Positions 49,073 through 60,734 of a DNA stretch of 64,000 nt are shown in pieces (position 1 is the first letter of the stretch; each line of letters starts with the position of its first letter). A program made the position numbers and the translations under genes. The notes below the pieces were generated by a model, which had not been told where the DNA came from, did not search any database, and saw only the letters and a list, made by a program, of their open reading frames with translations. The stretch is from Salvator merianae (lineage: Eukaryota > Chordata > Lepidosauria > Squamata > Teiidae): NCBI GenBank assembly GCA_003586115.2, contig QVOM02000113.1, forward strand, positions 1,461,813 to 1,525,812, read 5' to 3'.

Positions 49073-49115
49073 AATAAATAAATAAATAATAATAATAATA
49101 ATAAATAAATAAATG
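49073..49115. repeat. (AATA)n L2 tail
   Basis: AATAAATAAATAAATAATAATAATA-like short tandem repeats closing the L2 element. Confidence 0.9.
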
Positions 49116-50257
49116 AAGAGTTTCCTTCACTCTTCAATTGACTTTCCAGAATCACTAGTTCAAATACATTTTTGCTATTTGAGGACAGCCTTCTTTCTTT
49201 TTCATTTATGCCACTTTCCTCCTCCTTTAAACAGTGCTTTAAATTATGCTGTGAAATCTGCAAAGTTAGAGATAAATTTCCTGTCAAAGTTAGCAACCCC
49301 CCAAAGCTCTGGACCTGTCTCTGATTTCATGCAGGAGACCAATCCCAAAGGGTGGACATCTTGCTAGTGTCTATTTTCACACTTTTATCAGAGATCCAGT
49401 ATCACAGGAAATCCATTTAAATGAACTCACACTTAGACAATTTGTCATACATCTTGTGATTTCTTAGTTGTTGGACGATTTAATGTATGCTGTATATGGG
49501 AAGCTATGTCTTTAATAAAATAAAATAAATCATAATCAGATCATCAGAACAATCTCTTAAAAACTTATGCAACATGTCATGTCCTTGGTAGAACACTGGA
49601 AGCTGAGGGACCTAACTCAAGCAGAAAAACACATCACAAGATATTCAAATTGCTCAGTGTAAGTACTCAAAGTGTTTTTATGGGGACCATCCTCTCCCTT
49701 CCATCCTCTCCCTTCCATCAAATCATACCAAAGAGATGGGATGCTTCAAAGGCATGATAGACAAAATAATTTGTCCACCAATGAGGCCTCAGTCACACAG
49801 TGACTGGCCCTATTATCAATAAGCATGCTTACCTCCATGTCCTCTGACTAGGGGATGGTGATGTATAGTGCCACTACCAGATGCTTGAGTTACCAATATT
49901 GCTGGAGCTTTGCTTGAAGGAGTCTGCCAGTTGCCCGTCTTGTGGCAGGACTTAATCTTTTTTGTGTTCTGTTGTGGTTTCTGGAGCTGAAGCTCACAAT
50001 TTGTCACTACCATCACTGCAGCCTGTTTCCTGGCCTGCAGCTTAGTGTCTTCAATCACTATGGGTATTGCCAGTGGTTTGGTTTCAGGGTTTCCACAGTC
50101 ACAAATCAATTATATCAAAAAAAATACTGTGTTTCTAATTATTATTAATTATAAGGGCGGCATAAGGTGCCATCACAATACACTCATCCCCACAATTGAA
50201 CCAGAAAGGATTAAATGCAGATGAATGTGTAAAATTCTTGTACATTATTAATATATA
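49116..50257. other. No feature recognised
   Basis: AT-rich sequence. A 97-codon minus frame at 49816-50109 has no domain I recognise and no confirmed start. Its proximity to the R4 relic at 50504 is noted without a claim. Confidence 0.4.
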
Positions 50258-50301
50258 CCTATATCTTTATCTATATCTGTATCTGTATCTATATCTGTAT
50301 C
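50258..50301. repeat. (TATCTG/TATCTA)n microsatellite
   Basis: Irregular hexanucleotide tract of TATATC and TGTATC units. Confidence 0.85.
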
Positions 50302-50503
50302 AAAAGATACTGCCTCCTAAATGCTAATTACACCCCTTGAAAAACAGGGGTTTAATTTAAATTTGCTGAAATTTAAAATATTGTTCTGCTAGTTATGTTT
50401 TTTTCAGAACTGATAAGATACTGGAATTACAAAACTCAGTTCTTGTAGTATATCAATGAGCATCTGAAATAGACCACCACCTCCGCCATTCTTACTATAT
50501 TAG

Positions 50504-50785
50504 TCATGCATTGTCTACCAGGTGTTCTTGGCTGAGTTTGACACTCTTCATTATTGGAATCTTTCCAGGATCAGGGATAATTAGAGGTCTTTTTCTTGAA
50601 ACTTGTGCAGTTTTGAGTAGTGCCACCTTTTTCAGCTGATGAATGGAAATTCTCTCAGTTCCTAGCATGCTTACTTGTTTTCCAAAATCCATTGGTATGG
50701 CACCCAGGGCACCAATAACTATTTGTGCTACTGTTTCTTTCTTTTTATTTGGCTTGTAGTTTCTGTGATTGCGTCTCCACAACAT
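50504..50785 (-). pseudogene. R4/Dong-clade LINE C-terminal relic
   Basis: A 93-codon minus frame includes VIGALGAIPMDFGKQ and QLKKVALLKTAQVSRK. These resemble the region after the restriction-like endonuclease in R4-clade elements, typically reading VIGALGTVxKxxxxx and LQKxxLLGTAxILRK. This is recognition from memory of the family. It is heavily decayed and has no upstream RT nearby. Confidence 0.55.
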
Positions 50786-50790
50786 TCATC

Positions 50791-52254
50791 CTCTAAGTAA
50801 TGCTGCTTGGAGACAAGGTGACTCACACAAAGCACACACAAACTGCCTTTGGATTGAAAGGCATGCTGACCAAACACTATGCACATCACCTTGTAGAAGC
50901 TCCTGGTCCTGAAACATCACAGCTGCCCAAAGTTCCACAGTCGTGATTTCTTCAGCCTTGCCACTTTTTTGCAGTGGACAGAAATGGCCCTGAAAACTGG
51001 AAAATGTGATAAAAAGTCACTTCCCTCCTCACGTTACTCATTGGAGGGGAAATGCCTTAGAGGCCAACAACCACCTTAAGAGTTGTCTACACTCTACAAT
51101 ATGTAAGCCAGTTCCAAGGCAAAGCTGGGATGGCCCAGAAGCCATTAGGAGCAAGCGTGCATAAACACACTGTCCCAGGGTAGCCAGATATTTGGATGCC
51201 TCAGTCATAGGTAGACAGGTGGGCACTCTAGAGAACCCATGTGGATAAAAGCTATATCACTGTGTAGGAGATAGAACCCGAGTACAAGCTGTCACTGAGC
51301 TACTGTCATAGTATCTCTCAGCACCTAGAAAACTCACTGCTGTTGGGAAAAAAAGAGTCCTTTCACTGTAGTGACCTTTCTGCCCAGATCACTTCTGTGA
51401 AGGACTAGAAATGCCCCCGGAAATCAGCCATTTCCAGTCCATCACAAAGGCGGCCTGGGCAGAAATTGGCCTGTAAGTCATTTCCTTCCCTTTCCCATAC
51501 ATATAACACGGGAAAAAAGATAATGAGTCAAATCAAATAGTCAGTTAACCTGAAACAAAAAAAAAATTAGAACCAGAAGCCAAAAAAAGTTCCAAGAAAA
51601 TATGAATTAAAATTAAGTGCAATATATTGAATATATAAAAAAGTAACTATTAAAAATATACAACTTGTTCTCAAAGGAGTAATTTCTCTCAATAGTGAGC
51701 TACACTGATACATCAAAGTAAAGCAATCACACTTGGGGTAAATCAATTCAAGTAGGCCATCACAGATAATTACATACAAAAGATCATATTGGATTGTAGA
51801 TCTTCAGGCTACAATTCCCCAGTTCATACCCAAAACAATTTCAAACGTCCAAAGTGAAAATCTTCATATCTGAGGATGCAATCTTCAAATGCCAGAAGAC
51901 ACAGTGAACTTTTCTAAAGCTGTGACTGGCTATTGTCTCCTGTAGCTCAGCCAAATGCATTTCAACAAGACAACTATTTCTTTTATTAATAGTTACTTTT
52001 TATCTATGCAATAGATTTTGTTTAATTTTAATTCATATTGTCCTTGGCTCTTGGAAAAGATGCATGAGCCATTATAATTATTTTAAGAGCTGTCCAATGA
52101 GGATTGTTTCTAAGTTGACATATGGCCAGACTGAGTTGTGTGCCCACACAAACCTCTAGGTGCCCAAACATTTGACTTCCACAATTCTGGGGGGACTGGA
52201 GGGGGTGCACATTAAGATGTTGCAATCCCACCAATTCTCACTTGCAGACAAAAT
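50791..52254. other. No feature recognised
   Basis: About 1.5 kb of AT-rich sequence without supported genes or repeat ends. Confidence 0.5.
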
Positions 52255-52343
52255 CTTCTCCTTCTCCTTCTCCTTCTCCTTCTCCTTCTCCTTCTCCTCC
52301 TCCTCCTCCTCCTCCTCCTCCTCCTCCTCCTCCTCCTCCTCCT
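52255..52343. repeat. (CTTCTC)n(CTC)n microsatellite
   Basis: About 40 bp of CTTCTC units followed by about 45 bp of CTC units. Confidence 0.97.
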
Positions 52344-52954
52344 TATATTCCCATAGCTTAAGGTTGCTTTGTAATCTATGTAATTGTTTTTACAGCCACA
52401 TACTAGACATGTTAAAATCCCATCAGTCACTTTGCTCATATTCTGGATCTTCCTTGCTTTGACTACTTTGTACCCAGTGCTTGTTCTTGTGCAGCAAATA
52501 CTAAGTACTCAGTTTATTTCTTCAGTGTTCATTTTCTTATCCACTGTCAGACATTCCTGTTGTCAAATTTTCCTTGTATGCTGTTTTAGTACTGACTGTG
52601 CAGTGATTTATATTGCAGTGTATCTCATTGGTTTGTCAGCTGCTGTTTCTTCTATGTTTCCTTAAAGTCATCTATCTCTAATAGACACTCCTTGATGAAA
52701 TATTTTAGCTGCTCTTCCTGATTTTTTTTTCATGCAATTCCCTAATGTTCTTTTTAATTCCTCTGCTAATTGCTGAACATGCATCAGCCATGCCTACTTT
52801 CACTTCAGAGCAAATACAACCTGTCAACCTGCCTGTCAATTTGTAGGTGCAATGCATGATTCATGTTTGTGATCTTCCATGACTTACAATCAAGTGTATC
52901 TAATTTACCATGAGTCCAGTCAACCAGTCCTGCACTGTAGTAAACAACAGGTGC
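52344..52954. other. No feature recognised
   Basis: AT-rich. A 93-codon plus frame is hydrophobic but has no recognisable domain. Confidence 0.45.
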
Positions 52955-54153
52955 AGACTAAGAAAGCAAAATCAGGAAAAAAAAAAAATATGGCATTATA
53001 TTTTAGACACAGAAAAAGTCTTTGAATTGGGCCTTTTTGTTTGAAATACTTGAAATTATGGATTTTGGAAACAAAGAGCAAATGTGAGATACCCATGTGA
53101 AATTTAGAAAGGCAAGAGACAAGGATGTCCTCTATCTTCACTATTATTTATTATGGTTCAGAAGTTTTAAACAGAGCTATAAGATGGGATGAAAGACCTG
53201 AAATAACGTAAGTGAAAAAAAAAGTTTATAAATTGAAAGCATTTGAAGGATAACTTGGCAAAATCCTTTGGAGAACATAAAGTGATGGAAAAGCTAGAAG
53301 AATTTGATTTAATGGGTGCATTTAAGATTAATAAGCAGAAAATGAAGATTCTAACCAAAAACATGACTACTGAAGATCAGGAAAACCTGATGGAGAAAAT
53401 GGGATTCAAAGTAGTGAAAAAAGTAAAATTGGGCATTATTACTTGGGCATTATTATATCTAATATGAATTGTATGTTATTTCAAAATAATTGTGTTAGGA
53501 TATAGGTTGAAAATAAGAAAGATTTGACAAGATGGAACAAATTGAAATTTACTTTATATCAGTTATAAAAGTTAATGTATTGCTGAGAATGTTGTTTTTA
53601 TTTCAGACAGTACTAATCCTAACTAATGATGCATTATTTAAACAATGGCAAAATAATTTATCCAAGTTTATATGTCAAGGGGAAATACATATAAAATATA
53701 AAGTATTACAGAATGCCAAAGAAAGAGACAGTTTGCACTTACCAAATTTTACACTTTATTTTGATGCTTGTGGCTTATTATGGTTCAAAGAGTGGCTTAT
53801 GCTATGGGACAAACAAATATTAAATTTGGAGGGTCACAATCTGAGGTTTGGGTGGGATGCTTATTTGTGGTATGATAAAGCAAAAGTCAGTGTGGATTTT
53901 AATAATCATTTTGTGAGGTATAGTCTATTAAGAATTTGGAATAAACACAAATCTAGTTTATGCCCCAAAATAACATTATAGACTTCACCACAAGAGGCAT
54001 ATCAATGCAGAGAAACGTTAGAAGAGAAGTGACAAACATATTCGGATTTACAGGAACAAGAGTGCAGTGCTTTCATTGTGACCCACCCTGAGACCTTTAG
54101 GTGTAGGCTGGGATGGATGGGTGGATGGATAGGTAGGTAGGTAGGTAGGTAGG

Positions 54154-54201
<48 letters not shown>

Positions 54202-55255
54202 ATGATTGGCAACAGAGGGATAAAAGCTTCAATGACACATGTATTATCAGTTGGTGTAGAGTTATAAAATAGATAAAAAAATGTATGAGCACAAAATAAG
54301 ACTGAATTTGAACTGCAGTTGTGTAAAGATGATGAATATGTCATTGCCAAGATGTTTAAATTATTATTGAAATGTAAAATGGAAGTTGAACAGCTAAAGA
54401 GTGCATGATCAAATGGGTACAAAACTTTGGCTTTAATATACAATTGGAGAAATGGCAACAGAAATGCCTATAGATGCAGCTAAAAGACTTAAAATATAAA
54501 TTATGTTATATTCATAAAAAAAAGATAAAATGATGTTCCATTGTCACATGACTCCACAAAAACTTGCTAAAATTATTAAAGATGTATCTATTTCTTGTTG
54601 TAAATATGGAAAACATGAAGAGACCTTCTACCATATGTGGTGGACCATGTGAAGAAGTTATGAAATTCTGGGGTTGATAAAAATATAGATGGGGAAGATT
54701 TTAAAAAATACAGTTACAATTTAAACCATAATTGTTTTTGCTGAGTATGGTGGGTGAGCAATTGCTATGGGAAATTAATGTGCTATATGATAGCAGTGAC
54801 AAGACTGGTGTATGCACAAGGTTGGAAGAATACAACATTGCAACATAGAAGGCTGGTTGGTGAAACTACCCAAGCCAGCTAAAATGAAGAAACTGAAATG
54901 TCTGATTAAAGAAATGACATTATCAAGATTTTTATTTTTTTTTAAATGGGAACCTTTTATAGACTTTCTGTGGAAACATGTTAAAGATGTGATTATTATG
55001 AGATTTGAAAATTAATGAGATCAGAAAATCAAAAGAAGCAATATGAACGTAAGGTGTACAGTGGATTCGTAATTATAGATTAGTTGGAATACATAAGATC
55101 AAAAGTCATTTTCATTTTCTTTTTTTCTTCTTTTTTTCTTCTCTTTGTCCTTTTTTCTGATTTTTCTTCTTCTTCCTTTCTCTTATATATGTAATTTTGC
55201 TATATTTAAAACTAAACTACATTTTTAAAAAATATATATTGTATTATCACTGTTG
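52955..55255 (+). pseudogene. Decayed L1 ORF2 (RT to C-terminus)
   Basis: The degenerate RT starts near 52990 (DTEKVFEL, normally DAEKAFD) and shows KRQGCPLSSLLFI at about 53110-53150. At 53532-53981 a 149-codon frame matches the L1 post-RT region (VIKVNVLLRMLFLFQT, FKQWQNNLSKFI, KERDSLHLPNF, LRFGWDAYLWYDK). CCKYGKHEETFYHMWW near 54600-54645 is the Cys/His motif, and the C-terminal segment is at about 54830-55010. Frames are broken throughout. It is a different and older copy than the 36-42 kb L1, on the opposite strand. Confidence 0.82.
54111..54201. repeat. (GGAT)n(TAGG)n(TAGA)n microsatellite
   Basis: A compound tetranucleotide tract inside the L1 relic. Confidence 0.95.
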
Positions 55256-55289
55256 AGTTTTTATTAAAGAATTTTTCTTACTGCACTGA

Positions 55290-55515
55290 TTAGAGAAACA
55301 CCAAACTGGTTCAGTTTTGAACCTGTTCAAATCAAACAGGGTGTTTTGACTGGTTGGAACTTGAACTGAACCTTCCCCCATTTTATGGGGCTGGTTTAAA
55401 TTGAACGAATCTGTAGTGTGTTCATACAAAACAGTCAAACCAATTTATTCAATTCAAACTGGTTTGAGGTTATCTGACCAGGTTTGAGTTCAAATTGTGC
55501 ACAAAATGGTTCAGT
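55290..55515. repeat. Possible hAT-like MITE with GGTTCAG motifs
   Basis: Many AACTGGTT, TGAACC and GGTTCAG motifs occur in both orientations, as in the hAT at 43807-44145. GTGCAC occurs near the right side. Terminal repeats and duplications could not be resolved. Confidence 0.4.
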
Positions 55516-55519
55516 TCAA

Positions 55520-55905
55520 TGGTAACTGGCAGGCCTGTGCAGTGTGCAGGCGCAATCAGCGTGCCTCATCAGGACATTACAGGCCTGATAGGGAAATCAC
55601 AGGCCCGATTGCCTGATCACATGGGCCTGATTGCCCCATCGTGCATGCGGGACCATGCATGCACAACTAGCACATCCCACTAAAGATGGCCACCACACTA
55701 CAGGTAAGTGTGAATGGAACCTTACCTAATGCTCACTATGAGCTCCAGGTAAGGTTCCAGTCTACAATTTAGTGCACCAGTGGTAGAAGCGATCAGAAGT
55801 GGATGAAGCGCACTCCTGGTCACTTTGACTGTCCTGCAGTACGGATGCACTTGGATAGCAAGCATGCAAATGCTTGCTACCATCAAGTGCGAATAGGCCC
55901 ATTGT
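55520..55905. repeat. Family B/D-like MITE fragment with hairpin
   Basis: The right end CAAGTGCGAATAGGCCC resembles MITE family B termini. Inside, GGAACCTTACCT (55716-55727) and AGGTAAGGTTCC (55747-55758) are a perfect 12-bp inverted repeat. The left end is not found. Confidence 0.5.
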
Positions 55906-56000
55906 AACTCATCTTTCCCTGGTGCCATCCAGTTCTTCACTTTCTTGATACACTTCTCAACTATTTTTGTTGCTATGACTAAAACTTCCATATAACTTGA
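55906..56000 (-). pseudogene. R4/Dong-clade RT relic, piece 1
   Basis: The minus-strand translation reads IVEKCIKKVKNWMAPGKDELQ in part, matching the KxxNWKAPGxDG motif before the RT core in R4-clade LINEs. It is cut off by the MITE-like sequence at 55520-55905. Confidence 0.55.
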
Positions 56001-57700
56001 GTTCCACTTCTATTGCTACAGTCAGAGACTGAGTTCAGTCCTTTAATTCAAGTCCTAACCAAGAACCAAGGAACCATGGCGGTATTACCATACTATGCAA
56101 CCTGTTCCAAGTATGGACATGTTTAGGAGTGGTGGTAAAATCAACATAGTCTGTATCTTAAAATCTTACAGGATTTTTACCTGCCCTTTATCTATAACAT
56201 GCTCTGCAGCATGACCCCAGTATGATCTATAATTTCAGCTATATGTTTACAAGTCTTTATTCACTGTTTTGAAAAATGTCTCAATTCCAACATTTTTTGA
56301 CTTTGCAGAGCTTGATCCTGTGCTGCTAGTTGTCAACCACTGCCATATCCATCTTTGGTCAGATTTCAGTTCAATATCATGCAAGGATTGAGGTAAAGTG
56401 GCTTATTTTTCCAGCTATTGAGGTGGATTTGAATTACTTCCTTTTTTTATTCATTCTTTGTGTTGTATTCTGGAGCAGTTCATTATGAACCTTAATCAAT
56501 GGTAATTCTTTACTTTTCCTAATATAATCATTTAAGCTCTGTATTTCTCCTTTAATGGTTTGTTTTACTGTTTTCATCCATTTTCTTTCCAAGCCAAGTA
56601 TATAATTTCTGAATATCAATTCTTGGGTGGAATGCATTATACACAGTAAACTTTTTAGTTCTTTTTTCATTTGTAAAGATTGTTGAATTCAGCATGTGTC
56701 CAATCAATTATCCTTATAATGTATGAAATTACAGGAATTGTTCAGGTGTTTATAGCTTTAACGAATTTAATTTGGATTGTGTATTATTTCAGAAGCTTCT
56801 AAAATTCTGAAGAACTAGTACTAATTTTCTGGTACAAGTTGTCAGATGATATTTTCATTCATTGACTGTATTTCATTTTCTTCTACGATTATACTGCCTT
56901 TAATAGCTAATGTCACACATTTGACCAAATTAAACTCCATTCTTTACTAAAGATGTGACTAGTATTTAGCAAATAATCAGTTTCAGATTTTAACTTTCTT
57001 AATAATTCTACTGTCTATGTATAATAAATGGTCATTTTTTCGACCTGCTTTAAGAGTTGGTATCAACACTTTGTTTACTTTAGGATACTTCATATTTTAA
57101 CTTCTCAAGATTGTTAGTTGTCTGGAGCAGTTCTTATAAACTGGCAATTGCCTCAGCTGTTAAGGATTTTTCTCTGGAAAGCACATTAAAAATATTTGCA
57201 TTTTGTCTTATGTCTGTGCTTTGATCGTGAGAGGATTTCATCATGGGCTGTGATAGTAAAGGCAATTTTCTGTGATCTTGAGATGAATCCTGACCCAAAG
57301 CGGACTCTAAATAATCCTCACTTAACATTGATGGTAAAAGCTGCCACAAACTATATTTAAGTCATTTTCACTTAAGAGCATATTCATTTTTAGCTGTTTA
57401 CCAGATTTTGAGTCACTCTGTTTCAGAGAATTATGCTATAATTTCTTACTGCCCATAATTCAGGAATGAAAACAAAAATAGAAACTTCAGTCTTTTATCC
57501 CTTGCCTTACTTTAGTCCAAACTATCTCTGCAGAGTTTAGATTAAAATAAAGTATGATGAAATGCTTAAGGTATACTGATTAAAAACTACCTAGAAGCAA
57601 GGTTCCATGGGAGTGTGTCTCATCATATCTCATCCCATTACTGAGTTCACTTTAGTTCAGGATACTCATATGTGGGATTATTGTCAGTACAAATAGTAGA
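56001..57700 (-). pseudogene. Probable R4-clade 5' coding relic, mostly unassigned
   Basis: The only suggestive piece is 56434-56670 (ERKWMKTVKQTIKGEIQSL), which resembles the basic helical region upstream of RT in R4 elements. The rest of the 1.7 kb shows no domain. The assignment rests mainly on its position between R4-like pieces. Confidence 0.35.
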
Positions 57701-58160
57701 GATGATAGTGAATTGTGGATTATTCTAAAAGCTTTTTTTTTTTTTTTTTTTTTTACTTCTCCCAGTTCTACAACAATTTTCCATTGCTGGAAAAGTTCTT
57801 CCAATTGTCATCCATTTTCACTTCTTGCTCTTTGCAGAAGATCATTCAATTGCATTGCTATCTTAAAGTGGAATCTTACTAAATATTTAAGACACAAGCC
57901 ATGGGCCTCATCTTTTCCAGGAGCTCTCCAGTATTCAACCTAACAATCAATTGTGCCATTTTATTTTGTTTTTTATGTTGTTGTTTTTTCCATATTGTTT
58001 TCCAATATTCACTAGTGTTTTCTTTATTTGGGTTTGGGGGATGCTTTATATTTTTCCTGGCAAATTTCAAGGCTTTTGTAAAAGAAATGTTTTCTTGCTG
58101 TTATTGTTGTTCTAAGTAAGATGTTTTCTTTGAACTGATTTGCCCTATTTTCATGGTGCT
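57701..58160 (-). pseudogene. R4/Dong-clade RT relic, piece 2
   Basis: The minus frame at 58070-57879 contains NTSEYWKTIWKKQQHKKQNK, matching the R4-type EFWxxIWxxPxxHNxxAEW segment. It is followed in shifted frames by a worn APGKDEAHG equivalent and IAMQLNDLLQ. This duplicates the region of piece 1, so at least two R4 copies were here. A T-run at 57732-57753 breaks it. Confidence 0.55.
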
Positions 58161-58440
58161 GAATTTTATGTGCTACTGCTACAGTTTGTTGTTGCAGCTC
58201 ATCTGCAACTTCTATAACAGTCTTAACTCCAATACTATGTCATTTGATCAGACTGAGATTGACTTTTTATTTTCAGGAAAACCTTGTTTCAAGCTCTTCA
58301 AATTACTCAATTCTATCTAAAATTTATTCCTGTCCTAAGCAAAGTTTCTTCATCATCATCATCATCATCATCATCATTATTGAATGCCTTTGCCTTTTTC
58401 ACTTTGGATGCCATTCCTTTTGAAACCCACTTTTGTTCAT
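58161..58440. other. Unassigned, with (CAT)n
   Basis: AT-rich sequence. A CATCATCAT tract lies at 58350-58377. Confidence 0.6.
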
Positions 58441-59900
58441 GAGTTCTGTAACTCAATTAACACCTGATGTTCAGGAGTCATAGAATAGTCCTTCTTGGCC
58501 TGAGTGATGACTGATTTGGTTCAGATCCTGAATTTCTAGAGAATGCTCTTGTTCTCTCACCATGACAGTGAGGAGATGGTGGTGAGGAATTTCTGCAAGG
58601 AAAGGGTGGAGGCTCCTTGTGCAGAAGGCTGTGGTGGAATACATGGTGAATTATCATGTGTTTGGGCAGTTTAAAGTGAAAAGCCACATGGTTGATTTTA
58701 GCCACCACTTTAAAAGGTTCAATAAAATGGCAATCCAGTTTCTTGGACAGGCATGGGAATTACAGATGATGAATGAAAAGGAAAACTAAATCCCCAATTT
58801 CTATGTCAGTGCCAGGAGAGTTAGATTTGTTAGCTGCAGCCTTATGTGCATCTTTAGCTAACTGAAGAATGTCATGAAGTTCAGCCAAAAGAGATTCAGC
58901 ATTGTGAGCCCAGTCTGTTATAGAGAAAGACCTCTGTGGCTCAAGGAACAAGGGTTGTAGTATATTAAGACCAGTACCACAGACAGCCTTGAAAGGGGAA
59001 ACCTGTAGGGGACAATGTACAGGGTTATTATAAGCAAATTCAGCCAAATGGACCTATCATCTTGTTGAAAATTAGTTAAACAATAGAGTTTAATTATCAC
59101 ATTCAGTGGCTCCATCAAATTGAGGGTGGTAGGCCAAGGAGAATGAGAGTTCAATGTTCAGAGTAAAGCAAAGGATTTCTCATTTTTTTAGTCATTTGTG
59201 TCCCTGTACATTTGTGTGCAGATAATCTGAGAAGGCACCCAAATGGAGCTTGAATATACGTTCCAGGAATAATTTAACAAATTGAGGTGCTGAAAAGATT
59301 TTTTTTACATAGAATAAAATGAGCCATGTGGGAGAATTAACCTATGACCAGATATCTATAAATCTCAAGGAAAGGGGAAGATCGGTGCTAAAATCCATCT
59401 CACAGGAAGTAGAGGAAAGGGATTGCAAAAGTCCCTCAGATTTGGCAGTTACATTTTAGAACTAATACATACAGGGCAGGAGCAGGTATATGTTTCCATG
59501 TTGTTGCACATAAAGATTTTTTTCAGAGTTAGGAAACATTTCAGAAAACCAAAATGCCAAACAGTGGGGTTGTCATGGTGAAATTGGAGGACTTGAGAAC
59601 ATAAGGAATGTGGAATGTACAATCTTTTGAACCTTGTAGCAGTGATGGCCCTTAAATGGCACACAGTTAAGGATGGGTGTTCACATGCCGCGCAAAGTAC
59701 GCCATAGCTGTTCATGTGGCCTCCAGGCCTCTTTACTGACGTAGCAGGTCACTAGGCCTGGAGGCCCCATGAACAGCCATGGCGCACTTTGTGCAGGGCG
59801 CAAACACCCGCCCTTAAAGTCATGGGCTGTCACTACCTTGTAGGGAAGCTATTGAGGTGGGGGAGTTGAGAAGAGTTAATATTGTGAAATATGTAAGCGG
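58441..59900 (-). pseudogene. Ty3/gypsy pol relic (integrase)
   Basis: Pieces in integrase order on the minus strand. 59715-59449 has the HHCC zinc-finger region (HHDNPTVWHFGF, then SCPVCISSK). 59154-58918 has the end of the catalytic core (FQQDDRSIWLNL). 59047-58760 has AEFAYNNPVHCPLQVSPFKA and, later, IEIGDLVFL of the C-terminal domain. 58708-58478 has VFHHSLLHKEPPP, a segment that precedes the chromodomain in related elements. Several stops and shifts are present. No LTR or gag was seen within the window. A TTAA-flanked MITE sits inside it. Confidence 0.75.
59671..59813. mobile_element. TTAA-flanked palindromic MITE (piggyBac-like)
   Basis: TTAA at 59667-59670 and 59814-59817 flanks a 143-bp sequence. 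Its halves are reverse complements with mismatches: GGATGGGTGTTC at the left and AACACCCGCCC at the right, with a well-matched inner arm GGCCTCCAGGCCT and AGGCCTGGAGGCC. TTAA duplication is the mark of piggyBac (or Kolobok) transposases. The insertion splits the gypsy relic. Confidence 0.8.
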
Positions 59901-60464
59901 GCATGGGCTGGTATTACAGAGTTTCAATGTGCAGTGAATGTGCAGTGCAGGGACCAGGCTGACTGGAGACACATTCATTTTTATTCAACTAGGGCCTGTC
60001 TGATGTGGAAAGCCCTGAGCTTCATTAGAATATGCAAGCCCCTCCATTATAACAAAATTATATCCCATAGAAGGAATGTTAATGATGATGACTACTGTTG
60101 CTTGCACAATCTGAAGTATTAGGCCAACATTGATTTGAATACCAACCAAAGATTTAGGAATCAAGAAGATATCTATTAATTCTTAGTATTTGTATCCTAT
60201 CCTTCACCTGGAGGTCCTAGGATGGATTAAAATAAACAGAGAATGTACTTAAAATACAACCCTCTTCAAACAATGTGATTAATTCCAAGCAAGGTGCTTT
60301 TAGTGTTTGCGTGTGTATATGTTTGGATTTATTATTTTGTCTATTCTGATGTTTTACAGCATTTCTTGTGTTTCTTTAGTACTTCAATTAATGAGCCAAT
60401 AATTATTATTACTATTGTTTGCCTTCTTCTCCTAGAGGTGTTGGATTTCAATTCATAGAACTCT
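59901..60464. other. Mostly unassigned
   Basis: AT-rich. The stretch 60190-60240 (GTATCCTATCCTTCACCTGG, AGGTCCTAGGATGG) resembles the tail sequence flanking the hAT at 62040-62093, which may be a LINE or SINE 3' end. Confidence 0.4.
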
Positions 60465-60710
60465 CTATCCTATTACCTTCTTCAATTCTTCTTCACAAAT
60501 TTTGTTTTCTTCTAGAATAACAATATCTATTATCATAACTTTCTTTTTCTCAAGCACAGTGATGTCAGGCATACTGTGACACAACTGATTATTTGTTTGG
60601 ATTTTAAAATCCCATTTTAAGAATTTTAAGAATTCTTCCTCATCCACCTCCTTCTCCACCACCACCACTACCTTGCATTTGCCTAGAAAGCAGATAATTG
60701 CAGGCATGAT
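60465..60710 (-). pseudogene. R4/Dong-clade restriction-like endonuclease relic
   Basis: The minus frame contains WDFKIQTNNQLCHSMPDITV, then KKKVMIIDIVIL and a Glu/Lys-rich end. This matches the R4-type WDFxIQTDxxIxxxxPDIVVVDK...IIDIAIPGD motif, the PD-D/K nuclease core near the protein C-terminus. The aspartate of PD is kept. It is isolated from any RT domain. Confidence 0.6.
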
Positions 60711-60734
60711 TTCCAGAATCTTTCAAAAAGAAGA

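Larger units (their letters stand above)
45780..49115 (+). mobile_element. Near full-length L2 LINE
   Basis: A GC-rich element of about 3.3 kb. It has a leader with G-rich segments (45780-46020), ORF2 endonuclease, reverse transcriptase and C-terminal domain in several frames, a short AT-rich 3' UTR, a terminal stem-loop (49034-49062) and a 3' tail of AATAAATAAATAAATAAT. The organisation matches L2-clade LINEs. Moderate damage (one stop and several indels, some in G-runs) suggests it is much younger than the L2 relics at 7255 and 63095. Confidence 0.88.

Noticed and set aside
52160..52462. Ser-rich and Arg-rich frames
   Set aside because: They are translations of the CTTCTC/CTC microsatellite.
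54002..54458. YLSI-repeat frames as a possible membrane protein
   Set aside because: They are translations of the GATA-type tetranucleotide tract inside an L1 relic.
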